Assembly: GCA_017506865.1 (NCBI GenBank)
Contig: JAFCMP010000017.1
Span: forward strand, 124,001-188,000
Reading direction: 5' to 3'
Source: Tribonema minus
Lineage: Eukaryota > Sar > Xanthophyceae > Tribonematales > Tribonemataceae
DNA: 64,000 bases
Part shown: piece after piece, positions 43,948-55,900 of the stretch
Layout of the letters: every line of letters begins with the position of its first letter
How positions within the stretch are numbered: the first letter of the stretch is position 1
Program-made: the position numbers and the translations under genes
Notes under the pieces: model-generated
What the model saw: the letters and a program-made list of their open reading frames with translations, nothing else
Databases searched by the model: none
Told to the model about the DNA's origin: nothing

Positions 43948-46900
43948 TCACGCCAGCTGCTGCAGCATGGTCCAGGCACGCCCTGCTGCGGGCGAGCCGT
44001 ACACGTCGACGCAGCCGACGCCAGTTGTGAATCTGGCATCGCCGCACCTGTAAGGGGGGGGGCGCGGGCAAGAGGGGGGACATGGTGACGCAGTGGACAA
44101 AGAAATGCGCGTGAACTTTTGTGACTGTGGCGCAGCCGCTGACGCGTGACGTGCTTTCAAAGTTTGTTATGCAAGATGGAGTGCGGTTGCGTCGCTGGTA
44201 GACATTTTTTTGTTTTTGTTTTTTTCTTTGTTCACTTCAGGCACTTCTTCTTGTGTTGTGTAGCAAAAAACCATGCAGTTCAGCTTGAGAGAGAGACTTT
44301 CTGCATGTACATTGAAGGTGTCATGACTCTGAATGCTCACCGGATGCGTACTGGCCAACATCAGCGAAAGTACGGGTCAACAGTGGGCACCAACCAACGG
44401 CACCATGCGCCATGCAATGTTCATACAGATTGGTCACAGCTCCTGCATGGTTGACGAATGCCCTTTCTCGTGGCTTTGCCATACGACGGATGGCCAGGGA
44501 TGGCGAGATGTGACTGAGCGGAGTACAGAGACCCCGTGACGCCTGTATAATGAAAATTGCGTTTTCATAGACCACAGTCTGCAATGCAAACGGCCTTGTC
44601 AGTCATGACTCACGACTCATGAGTCAGTCACGCACCTGCCGACGACGTACAGGGTCTTGCCGTCAGAACCACCGAACTCTAGGCTGGTGGGGTACTTGGT
44701 GGTGAGGCGGATGCTCCGCAGCAGCTTGCCGGCGGGCGAGAACACGCTGACCTGGGTGCGTACATGGAAATGCGTGCGAGTCATGACTCATGAGTCAAGA
44801 GTTGTGACTCACGATGAGCCATGGTGAGCCGCAATATCGATAGTGCAGAATGATGCACGCTGCAGTAGCCATCGCACACATTGAGTCCAGCAGTTCATGG
44901 TGACGAGAGCGTAAGTTTGGGGCAGCCTCTTCGAGAAAACACTTTTCAAATGCGAGACTTCCGAGAGTCCAGTTAAATCAAAGCGTCGGGCACAACCACT
45001 GATGCCAGTCGAACCCTCTTCTCTTTGGAACAGAAATGCCAGCACGAATCTGCTGTACTTCAAGTGCAGGCATTTGAAGCGCAGGGCTAAGTGTCACACA
45101 GCTTGACGCGCCGCAGGCTCTGCTGCCTTCACATCGCGTGTTCCGGAAGTGGCAGCGAGCGCAGAGCGCAACCCACTTGTCCTCGACCGCACGACGGTCA
45201 GGGTCAGAATTAGGGTTAGGTTTAAGGGACCACGGGCACGTCACGGCGACAGGAGCACGCCTTCCTCTCGACATAAAGCAACTCTACAAGCGTGAGCGCA
45301 AAAACAAAACAGCCTGACAGGCTCTGCAAAGCGCCAATGCATGTGACAGCGCGCACCGGCGCTCCTCACCTGCCAGCCCCCGTTCCGCGCAATGTACACG
45401 TTGCCCGCCATGTCCGTGCGTATGCCGTCCACGTCGGCGCCCTGGCTCTTGTCAAGCTTCTCAAAGTCGACAAAGAGGTGCCTGTTGGCGACCGTGCCTG
45501 CGGCCACATTTACGTCGTACTTCCAGACCCTGTTCACGACGGGGTTGCCGTTCTTGTTGAAGGCCTCGCTGAGGTACAGGGTCTTCTCGTCGGGGCTGCG
45601 TAAGTGTGTGTAACGGGGAGGGGATAGGGAGGGGGATCAGCAACGCGAATCTGTGCTCAGCGCTACAGGGTAGGTATGCAGCGCTGCATGAGGCATCAGA
45701 TGTCTCTGTGCTGCGTGAGGGCGGGAAGGGGGGTCAACAGTGCGCATCAGTGCTCAGCGTCACAGGGTGGGTATGGGTTCATGACACGTCGCAGCGCTCG
45801 ACTCCGCTCTCGGCGAGAGGCCCACCGTGCATGCCGCCGTGCATGACGCGTGCAGCCGCCACTGTGACAGTAGACAAGGGCGTGCTGTGAGCATCCGCAA
45901 CGACCGCAAAACATCCCTGCAAGCTACCTGGAGGTACGTAGCGCTGTGCTGGCTGCGAGATCACGCGCGAGCCAGGCGCACCGGGTGTTTGTGGATTGCA
46001 TCCATAGAGGGAGAGAGCGCGCACGTGCGGCAGAAAGCGGTCAAGAGCGCATCAACACTGTGCAGCATAGATCCTGCATGCTCCTGGCCTGAGCGCTGCT
46101 GCAACCGCCCTCCCGGAACGCAGCGTGAAGCACGCGGTGACAGCGCGTCACACATCAGCGCTCTCTCAGAGGTTACGACGCACTCGCATACATACTCGCC
46201 CATCTCGCGTAGTACAGAACCTCTTTCATACTCAGCGACGGCCCATACACGTTCTGCCGTGTGCTGCTGCTGCAGCGCGCCTGCACAGTACGATTCTGTG
46301 GATCTGGTGGCACTTTTGCCTCGTGGTCAACTGCCGCAGAAGCGGCGACCAAGCGTATTGGTGGAGGGCATTCAATTCGACGGCTGACCACACCTTGTCA
46401 CCTAAAGCTCTACGATCTTTTGATTCGTTTCCGCAATACTTTACCTCAGTTCTATGCCGTTGGTGCGGCCTAACGTGGCCAGCAGCTTTGCCTTGCTGCC
46501 GCCCACCGTGCGCGTCGGCGAGCACGTCCACAGGTCGCCGTCGCCTGGACACACGCACAGCGAGCGGCGAAGGGCAAGGGGGGGGGGGGGATGGGTACTA
46601 GTGTGAGCAACAGTAGGCACAACGCGGGCGCACGGGTTGGCGACAAGCTCAGCTAGTCAGTCATGGCATGTCGACGCTTTGGAAGTATGTAGCAGGAAAG
46701 GACCGCTTGCAGCGCCGACGCGATGAGCGTCATGCTGCAAGGTCATGTGACACAGGGGTCAATCTACAGGTCAACTTCTGAGCGGTCCGATCGCTGATTG
46801 GCTGAGTCGCTGTGGCATATGCGGTCCTCGGGAATCTGCCGTTCTGGCGATCGCAGTTGCCATACACGCAAGGCATCGCATCATGTGATTGTCGGGCTGA

Positions 46901-48020
46901 ATGCAAGCATTCAGCGGGGAGTGTCTGACGTACGATTCCGGTGGTCTGGCTGAGCCAGCAGCGATGTGAACGCTTGCCTTGCAGCCGCCACCGCGTTTTT
47001 GCTGCGCGCGTCATGGGGCATGTGAATGCCCCTGTGGTCTTGGTGCATTGCAGCATTCATCATTGGTGCAATGCAGGGTGCCTCCTCTCTGCCAGCAAGC
47101 CAATCGCGCCGCAACGCTCGCAATCCGTCACCGAAAGACACGGTGAGTACTCCTAACACTCACGCGCCAGTGCTCCCAATTCTCAAGTATGCGCACACGC
47201 TCACCGACGACCGTGTTTGAGGTCCAGCGCTGGCCCGACACGAACACGCGCCCGTTGCTCGCGATCACCACGTCGTTCGGCTGCGCCATGTCTGCGTTGC
47301 CGCAGAAGTCCCTTGTCACCGGTGACGCTCCGGGCTTGAGCCACACCTGCACCACTTTGTGCGCTGCAACGTCTGTGACCAGCGCTGTCTTGTAGGTCTT
47401 GCCACCGCCGGGGTGCCGCGGCACTATGGAGGTCGGGACGAAGCGCGCTCCATTCCAGGACGACTTTGCTGTGCCGTCGGCTCTAAGGCTGGTTGCGCTG
47501 TTGGCGTCTGTGTTTGGGTGACTGTGGAGAGAGAGAGAGAGAGAGAGAGAGCCGCAAAAGCTGTGCATGTCAAAATGGTCGCAGAAGTGATGCATGCTGC
47601 AGTATCCTCTTGACCCAGCAGTTGCCACAGGGTGGTGGGTGCTCTGCATGCTTGTTAGCGCGCAACATGCAATTAGCGCAAGGCAATCGATGATGTCCCG
47701 CAATGCCCCTTAGTAGAACAGCAGCCGCGACTCTGCCAAACCTCCATGCCAGCTGGCGATAGACATGAAGAGCTGGCTCACCTTCCAGTGACCATTCCAA
47801 GGGTTCCACGCGCGTCCACATCCTTGAGAACGGTGCCATCGAAGGCAACCAAATAGTTTGTAGCGTACACTTTGCCCCCCTTGTCCACGGTACACCCTTC
47901 GATATAGGTGCCAAAGTTGGAGCCAGCGCCGCTGTACAACGAAGTCGCATTCTGATACAGTACTGCGCAGCAGTCATGCGCCAGGACCAGCAGTATCACC
48001 ACCAAGTATTGTCGCAGCAT
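43948..48020 (-). CDS. Secreted SMP-30/gluconolactonase-like beta-propeller
   Basis: Likely a metal-dependent lactonase or related hydrolase of the SMP-30/gluconolactonase/luciferin-regenerating family. Exons in transcript order: 47782-48020, 47205-47521, 46445-46544, 45370-45595, 44636-44751, 43948-44047. They total 1098 bases, 365 residues, phases consistent throughout. Residues 1-19 are a signal peptide (MLRQYLVVILLVLAHDCCA), so the product enters the secretory route. Family motifs and presumed metal ligands are present: Glu in YIEGCTVD, Asn in AQPNDVVI, GRTNGIELSPDEKTLYLSEA (Asn) and GADVDGIRTDMAGNVYIA (Asp). The C-terminus ends with a Cys-containing GVGCVDVYGSP segment. The substrate cannot be told from sequence. 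A GTG in frame at 48038 was not chosen because the ATG directly precedes the hydrophobic core. Confidence 0.9.
46376..46434 (-). repeat. Dispersed repeat, copy 2
   Basis: The reverse complement reads GAAACGAATCAAAAGATCG, TAGAGCTTTAGGTGACAAGG, then a diverged GGTCAGCCG, parallel to the copies at 49668 and 18261. It lies in the intron after exon 3 of the SMP-30-like gene. Confidence 0.75.
47527..47551. repeat. (GA)n microsatellite
   Basis: About 12 GA units. On the coding (minus) strand it is a CT polypyrimidine tract immediately before the exon-2 acceptor of the SMP-30-like gene. Confidence 0.9.
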
Positions 48021-48432
48021 CTTGAAAATGTTCCCCACTGAATGTTGCTCAGTTCCCAGCCACTACAACGCTGTCGTGCGCCCAAAATACTAGCCTGTTG
48101 CAGTGTAGACAATATCAGCCAACCCTTGCAGTGGCTTACAAGCTGCCCATAATGCTCGCTCTCTCCACGTAGAAAACTCTGGCGCGTCACCAGCGGTGAA
48201 CGTACGTGTACGGTAAACTTCCATTGTACCCACGCAGGCAAAAAAAAGTGTTGGCAAGCCGAGCAGAACCAAGCATTGAGGAGGCTGCATCAAGGTCGCT
48301 GCACCTCTACAATCCATCTGCTGCCGATTTTTGGTCGCGTGATCTTTCCGGTTAGTTAGGGACACGGTCCTTCTCTGGAGTTCTAGTCTGTAAAGCAAAA
48401 TCAACTCGCGCCTGGAGCACCAGACGCCGGCC
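48021..48432. promoter_or_regulatory. Head-to-head intergenic region SMP-30-like / UFD1
   Basis: 412 bases between divergent start codons, so it must carry both 5' UTRs and promoters. An A-run lies at 48240-48247. No specific motif is assigned. Confidence 0.4.
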
Positions 48433-51400
48433 ATGTTCGGCTTTGGGGGGGAGATGGGTTATGGCGGTGGCTACAATGGAGCTGGAGGCGCACGAGCGGC
48501 CTTTCCCAATCACTTTGAGGAGCAATACCACTGCTATCCTGTGTCATTCCAAGACAAGGAGCACCTTGAAGACGGCGACAAAATTCTGCTGCCATCGTCA
48601 GCATTGGACACGCTTGCGAGGCTGTCCGTGGAGTATCCCATGCTGTTTTCGATCACAAATGAAGCAGAGGTGAGAGAGCTCATACGGCCGGTTCTTGCCT
48701 TCGCACTGCTGCCCACATTTGCTGTTACGATGAGAGTGAGTGAAAAGCGTTTCTGTGTGAGTAGTAGTACATGTATAACTCAATGATCAGACATTGTTGT
48801 ACACTACAGTTGTCATGCTTGCCTGACATGTAATGTAAGTCAAGCTGTGCAGAGCCTACTCTGACACAGACAATAGCTTTAAAATTGAGCTTGGCAGAAC
48901 TTGTCACCGCCAAAAAGCAGCTCTCAAAGGCAAATTATGGAGGTATCAGCTGCTCTTTGACTGAAACACCAATTGCTTTGAATGGCGGCGCGGCATACAC
49001 ACGTGCATCTCATCACTGAGGGTTGATTGCTGTGCTTGCATCACAGTACATGGCGGCAAGTGCATGCTCTCTGGTCGACCGCTGTAGCAATTTCCCACGA
49101 CGATGGCTGTGACTTTGGCACGGGGGTTTGCACGTGCGCGGATTCACCTGTTTGTTATCACACAATGCCATGCATGCAGAACCAGGGCACTTTTACTTAG
49201 AACACAGCTCATCAGGTGACAAGTAAGTGGTTTCATCGGACGGAAAGCCACTGCCGCTGCTGTGTGAAACGGCAGTTCCTGGCTGCATTTTGGCTGTTTC
49301 AGAATGTGTTCACTCAACTCTTTGTTCACTGGATTCTGTGATAACACGAAGAATAAAGCTAGCGCTAGCGTTTGAGCCAATTGTCACATGTCTCACGCAG
49401 GTAACCAGGGCATCCAGTCATATTCATTACCTGCTGCTTCACAACTGTAAAACTGCCTTGCAGGGCAAAACAACGCACTGCGGCGTGCTGGAGTTCTCGG
49501 CACCGGAGGGCAGCTGTTACATACCCTTCTGGATGATGTCAAATCTGCTGCTGGAGCCGGGGGGGCTGATCACTATTAAGAACGTGTCGCTGCCAAAGGT
49601 GAGCGCTGCGCACCACAAAGTGGATGTACAGCATGTATGTATGGGGGATGGATGTACAGTATGTATGGAAACGAATCAAAAGATCGTAGAGGTCTAGGTG
49701 ACAAGGGATGGTTAGACGCAAGTGCCTTCCTCCAATAACCGTGTCGCCAGTATGCATGTATGGCCGGCAAATGTGAGCGCCGAGCCGCACAAGGCACTTG
49801 AACCTTATACAGTCTTGTGCTTCAAACTTCAACATCAAGTACCATGGCCCATGGTGTACATACAACGCATTGTACATGCACACGCGGCTCTGATGTGGTG
49901 GGGATGATGTAGGGTTAGGGTTAGGGTTAGGGTTATAGGGTTAGGGTTAGGGTTAGGGTTAGGTGTAGCTGGCACCAGGAGTAGGCAGGGACTGGTCGGC
50001 AGCATGATTGAGGACTAGTACCCATTGTTTATGCCGTTTTTGAGCTACATGCATAGTCTACAATGCGCACTACGATATCGCAAGTGGTTTTCACGAACTG
50101 CAGGCCTCCCAATAATGTGACTTTGTGAGTAATTGTTACTGATGGACTCGGCGAAAACAGCCATGACCTTTGCTGCGGGGCTGAATAAACGAAGGCAGCA
50201 TAGTTTGATCAGCAGGCAGGTGGGAGGATTATCGTGTGCTTTCTGACAGACATTGTTCACAGTCTGGTGTAGCGAATGCGTCACAAAGAAAAAAGGTGCG
50301 GCTGCCCCTATGAAGCTGCACATTGGTTCTGGTAGTCACCGCAGCATGTCTTTAGGGTTCAGGGTTAGGGTGAGGTTTAGCGTTAGCTGTGAGCCAGTGC
50401 ACCAGCTTCAGCGTAATGGCACCCCCAGCTGATGGCAGGTGACGCTCTACATGTAATGGTTCGAGTATAACCCCATCCCCAAGCTCAATGCGCTATATAC
50501 ATTACAGGAGACAGCATTGTTTGAGGCTGGCGGTCTACATTGAACACCGCCACCAATGACGCCTCAGAATGCTCGCAGGCGTAGCGTGATGGTATCAGCG
50601 GACGCCAGTTCAGAAAAGCTGCGCACAGGCTCGCGCTGCCTGCCCCCTGACCCCCCCAGCCCGGCCCCCCTAACCCCTGCAGGCCAACTTTGTCAAGCTG
50701 CAACCGCAGTCCGTTGACTTTTTCGACACTTCTCATCCATGAACAGCAGCTTTTGCATCAACTGCCCCCTTGACACCCCCCCCCCGCTGCAGCCGCAGTC
50801 CGTGTACTTTCTCGACACCTTTAACCCGCAAAGCAGCAGCGGTCTCATATTGGCTGCCCCTTGACCCCCCCCCCGGCCCCTCCCACCCCCTTGACCCCTC
50901 ACCCCCTGCCCCCCCCCCCCCCCCCCCCCCCCCCGCGCCGCAGGCCAACTTTGTCAAGCTGCAGCCGCAGTCCGTGGACTTCCTTGACATCTCCAACCCG
51001 CGCGCCGTCCTCGAGCGCCAGCTGCGCCACTTCTCGTGCGTGACCAAGGGCGACCAGCTCTGCATCCCGTACAACGCGCGCAAGTACTACCTGGAGATCC
51101 GCGAGGTGCGCCCCGCGGACGCCGCGTGCATCATTGAGACGGACTGCAACGTCGACTTCGACGCGCCCGTCGGCTACGAGGAGCACCTGCGCAAGCAGCA
51201 GCAGCAGCAGCGCTCGGCGTCGCCGGCGTCGTCGCTCGGCGGCGACGGCGCGCTGCCGATACCGGCGCCCATGTCGGGAAAGGCGGCGCCGGAGGGGGAC
51301 GCGGACGCGGCGCCGGCGTTCGTGCCGTTTGCCGGTGCGTAGGTAGCGCGTGCTTGCGTCTTCAAGTTGTGAGTTGACGTTATGCGCGGCGTGCCGTGTG

Positions 51401-52232
51401 GCAGGCGCTGGTGCGTTGTTGCGCCTGTGTGCGCGCCTTGTTGCATCTACGGCAGAGTACACCTTGTGTCGATGCGGTTGGGGGTGATGGGGGACGAGCA
51501 GCAGCGGCCGCGGCAGCAGCGCTCGCCAACTGCCCGCTTCATTCCTGCACGGCGACAGCGGCAGTGGCGCTGTGTTGATGATGCCTGCTGCGCCCGTGCT
51601 GAGCACGGCAGCGGTGGATCAAGATGCAACTGCGTCAGCCACGGCGTCATGCGGGCTGCAGGAGTATGGGACCCCTGTCAGTAAACACCACCGGCGATAA
51701 ACGTGCTGTCTGGGTCCTGTTGATATGACATTGGTGGCAAGAAGCTCTGTGCGCTCATCGCAAGCAAGCCTACGCGCACAGCAGCAGCGGCGCAGCGCTG
51801 TGTGCACATATCGGCGAAACTCAATGGCGTGAAGGACGCTGTTCCGGCCATTTTTTATTCTTCGTCGAAAGTTTCCGACACTTCACAATGTCACCGGCCC
51901 CCCCTAACATCACCAACATACCTGACCTCGTCGCCCCCTCCCCCCCAAATTCCCCCTATTCAGGCAGCGGCGCGCGCCTCGACGGCAAGGCGGCGCCGCC
52001 GCTGTCCGCCGCAGACCTCGCAGCGGCGCGCGCGGCGGCGGCGGAGCGGCGCATGAGCAACGGCAGCAGCGGCGGCGGCGCGGCAGCAGCGAGCGGCGAC
52101 GCAGCAGCGCAGGCGGTGCGGCCGGGGAAGGCGCCGCCCGCACCCGCGCGGCGGTTTGCGGCGGCGGGGCAGTTTGCGAAAAGAAAGCTGCAGACGGGGG
52201 CGTTCCAGGGGGAGGGGAACAAGCTGTCGTGA
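48433..52232 (+). CDS. UFD1: Ubiquitin fusion degradation protein 1
   Basis: Partner of NPL4 that recruits ubiquitylated clients to the Cdc48/p97 ATPase in ER-associated and nuclear degradation. Exons 48433-48669, 49464-49598, 50944-51334 and 51964-52232 total 1032 bases, 343 residues, in phase. After a Gly-rich start come the double-psi barrel motifs HFEEQYHCYPVSF, KILLPSSALDTLARLSVEYP, THCGVLEFSAPEGSCYIP, FWMMSNLLLEPGG, KLQPQSVDFLDISNPRAVLE and NVDFDAPVGYEE. Two SHP-type p97-binding motifs follow: FAGSGARLDG (about 254-263) and FQGEGNKLS at the very C-terminus, matching the two sites in human UFD1. The Ala/Gln-rich linkers are lineage-specific. UFD1 genes also exist for the SELMA system of some complex plastids, but no signal peptide is seen here, so the host cytosolic form is favoured. 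Confidence 0.96.
49668..49742 (+). repeat. Dispersed repeat, copy 3
   Basis: Best-preserved copy: GAAACGAATCAAAAGATCG, TAGAGGTCTAGGTGACAAGG, GATGGTTAGACGCAAGTGCC, CAATAACCG. It lies in UFD1 intron 2. Confidence 0.8.
49912..49963 (+). repeat. Interstitial telomere-type repeat (TTAGGG)n
   Basis: Eight TTAGGG units in direct succession, interrupted once by TTATAGGG, within UFD1 intron 2. It is the longest of many such tracts in the window. Confidence 0.95.
50680..50850 (+). repeat. Two upstream copies of the UFD1 exon-3 acceptor
   Basis: 50680-50755 repeats CAG and ANFVKLQPQSVDF(L/F)D codons from 50941-50995; 50785-50850 is a second, more diverged copy. Each is preceded by a C-rich tract and followed by CATATTGGCTGCCCC or CATCAACTGCCCC blocks. 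The period is ~105-155 bases. Confidence 0.85.
50909..50934 (+). repeat. Poly(C) polypyrimidine tract of UFD1 exon 3
   Basis: 26 consecutive C residues, then GCGCCGCAG at the exon-3 acceptor. Confidence 0.9.
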
Positions 52233-52931
52233 CGGCGCTCGCTGCATGGGGGCGGGGGGTGCGTGTGCTTTATGTGGTCTGTGCCGCTGATGGTGAAGGG
52301 TGTGGAAGGAAGCCTTCAGGGGGGGGGGGGGGGGGGGGGGGGGGTCGCTCAATGCCAAGAACACACATTTTTGTGGTGCGTCGGTGGAAGGGGGGAAGGG
52401 GTGCGTGTGCCGGTGCGTGTGCCGGCGGCGCACACGCAAAAGTGTACAAAGAGAGGCGGTGCTACATTGTGTGCGTGTCGCTCATGTGGAAATGCTGATT
52501 TGCTGCCTGTAGGGCGCGACCTGAATTGGTGTCTGCTCCTGCTGCACACTGTTTCTGCATTTGGTGCTTGTTGCGTTCGGCTCAGCAGGCCGTTGCGCAT
52601 GCCAGTGTGTGCATACGCTCAATAATGTGCGGGCTCAGAGCACAAATTATGCATAAACTACTGGCATGAAGCACCTGGTGTGTGCACACATTTTATTCCA
52701 TTGTGTTGATTAGGCTTGTGCACAAAAGCCATGCACAACATGTTTGCCCGCAAACACACAAAAACAAAGACGACAGCATGTGACTAGCAAATGCGGCTCA
52801 CAAGTTGGTGCCCAGAAAAGAGAGCAGTGCGGCTGCTTTGAGTATGAAACACCATGACGTTCATTACATAATTTTCATGCGTACGTACACACACGCCAAC
52901 ACAACATTGAAACCACTCATGCGTCAAGTGT
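52233..52931. other. Convergent intergenic region UFD1 / coiled-coil gene
   Basis: 699 bases between two stop codons. It contains a run of ~25 G at 52319-52344. No gene seen. Confidence 0.6.
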
Positions 52932-55900
52932 TCAGCCCATGGAACCATCTGAGGAACCGTCTTGAAGGACTTCACTCAAAGTGACGCTCCGCTCGCTGTC
53001 GTGGCGCGCGCCGCTGCCGCCGCCGCTGCGCGATGCACCCTCTGGCGACAGTCTGTGGCCTCCGCTCGCGCCGCTGCCGCTGCTGCCGCCGCGACTGCCG
53101 CCGTCCGCGCGCGCAGCGATGCCCGCCAGCGCTGCGGGCGTGAAGATGCCGCTCTCCTCCTCCTGCTCTCCGCCGGCAATGTCCAGCTGACCAGACACCT
53201 AGGCGCACAGCAGTTGGATTGTGGCAATTTTGTCGTCATGATGCACTATTTGCGACTGATGAGAAGTTTTGTTCCAACGACGAGGGGTGATACAGGGTGG
53301 TGCTTGACAGCATGGGCAGCAGCAGGCTGCCACTGCTGCTGCCGCATGTTTGCTCTTCATTGCTGTGCGCGCTGTCTTCGAGGTCAGTCCAGGTAGCATC
53401 TTTCTGTCTCAGCTTCTTGAAGGGTGGTGCGTGGCTGGCCGATGCGCTCTTTGACCATTTGGTCTTGACAATTATGCCCAAAAGTGCGTACCTGGAAGCA
53501 CATACATGTGGCATTTTGCTGCGCACCTTTAGGATGGACAGTGAATGAAAAGCCTGTGCTTCGAAGCACATGAGCTCAAACGTGATGCTGGCCGCAATGT
53601 TCAAGTGCCCAGCCCTATGAGCCAAACACGACACACCATGTTCGCGGATGCGAATACCTACCTACACGACCGAAGACCCACAAATATACATACCTGCCGC
53701 GGTGAAGCGTCCCCTCCCCCGCGCCCCTCCCCCCACGAGTAGCCATGCGCGCCGCCGTGCCGCTGCTGCTCGCGCCGCCGCTGCTGCGCCCGCGGCAGCG
53801 GCGTAGCGGTGGCAGCAGCAGCAGCGCCGCCGCTGCCGCCAGTGCGCGATGCTGATGCCGCACCAAAGTCGCTGCGGCCTATCGGCGTGGCGGTGATGTC
53901 GGACAGGGTGCCAGAGGAGGACGCGTTGCGCAGCGTGTCGCGCGCGGCGTGCAGCTCGCCCTGCAGGCGGCGCACCTGTACGAAACACAAGACAATCAGA
54001 GAATTTCGATTACAGAGGCATCAGCTGTTGCGTTGCGTTGGCTTGTGACATTGATGATCGTGTGACTGATGGGCACAGTCAACAGTTCAAATGAGTTGGC
54101 GATTGCGGTGCTGTGGTGGCATTTATGGACGCGTGATGCACGCAACGCAGCTTGGTGGTGTCAGGAGCGAGCGCCATGACGAGCTGCGTGCCTCACGCGG
54201 CGCGCCGTTGCAGCTCGCATGTGACAGGTGTCTGCGGCTGGGTGGTGCCCGTCACGCGCTCACTACTGAAGGCATGCACAGCACAAACATTGTCCACACA
54301 CAGCTCACAACACACATCAGTAGGCTGCCTCGGGAGGTTTGTCGGATCATTGAGGAGTCCGGTCTTGCGCGTCGCGCGCCATGTCAAATGCCAACAATAG
54401 TGCTGATTGCAATACGGGCAGGGTTACTGTTGTTATCATCTGACATAAGATGTGGGGTTTGTGATTGTGGTGGGATCTCATTGCGACCGATAGAACGGGC
54501 TTATTATTGCAGCACCAACATAAACAAATCGCAAGTACAGTGGCCCCATCATGCGCCATAGAAGGCTGCAGGAGTGTGTTGTACATTTGGTCAATTCCCG
54601 CACATGGAGCCGAACAAACCCAGGCGATTGATACTTCAAGAGCACGTTGCTGGAGAGATGGATGGTTATGTCACTGAGCGACCCACTAACAAGAGCTCAG
54701 CCACGCCAAATGTCGTCCGGCGTCGCACTGCTCCCCTCGCATGACCTCGGAGTGTAAATTATCTCATCAGCATACCTGTTTATCGTATCTTCCAGGGTAC
54801 CTACATACCTTCTCTTCCGCAATACTTACATACCTTCTCTTCCAGGATACCTACGTACCTCCTCTTCCAGGATACCGACATACCTTCTCTTCCAGGGTAC
54901 ACAAATGCCTGCTCCTTACCTTCATACCTCAATTTCCAGGATACCTACATACTTGACATACCTTCTCTTCCAGGGCGCCTCTCTCGTGCATGACGCGCGC
55001 CTGCTCCTGCGCAGCCGCTGCCTCGCGCATGCGCGCAGCTTGCATCAACTGCGCGCAAACGCAGTCGTCGTGTGCAGCGGAACAAACTTCAATGGTAAGC
55101 GTAGCGCACGATTCTCTGGGCTGGAAGGGTGGTCCAGTGACACAAGTCTTCGACTATCACCGCTGACAACATGCCAGGTGGAATCGCAAGTGATTGATGC
55201 TATGCCAAAGATGGCTTCACTAGCAGGCGCATGTTTGCGTCAGACACCTCCAGGCTGTCGACTCAGTGACTTGAACGCTGGTGAATACAGGCATTGTCAT
55301 TTGTCGGTCGTGCATTTCAGAACCCATGAGCGCGGTGCGTTGCATGCTTCCGAAATCCGCATGGAGTATGGCAATGTGCAAAAACATGCGTAACATGCAG
55401 TCCAGCATACTATTTCGTTTAAAAACAACAGGCCATGTGCACTTTGCCGGGCTGTTCGTATCCGCCCGCGCGCCCGGCGAAACACATGGCAGCAGGGAGA
55501 CGCCACAACACATGACGCGTTGCGCCTGATCTGATGCTGCTGTATCGTGATGCGCACTAAAGTGCACCACGACTTGCATGCAACATCTACGCACAGTTTT
55601 GTTTTCAGTAGGTCAGCTCTGCTGCGCGGGCCAACTAACCTTGGCCTCAACCTGACTCTAACCCTAGCCCTAACCCTAACTGACCTGCTCAAGCCCGGTC
55701 TGGCCGTGCTGCTGGTCCTGCATCATGCGCACCACCGAATCCCGCTCCTGCAACGGCACAGAGTCAGCAGCAGGGGGCGCGCAGCGGGGTCAGACGCGCA
55801 TGCTGTACATGGTGACGCGGCATATACCAATTGTGGGTGGGCACTACCCAATGCTGAGCACTGCTGTGTGCTGCTGCTGCTGCTGCTAGTGCTGCCGCCA

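Noticed and set aside
50440..50480. tRNA-like B-box (GGTTCGAGTATAACC)
   Set aside because: No matching A-box, acceptor stem or cloverleaf could be formed around it.
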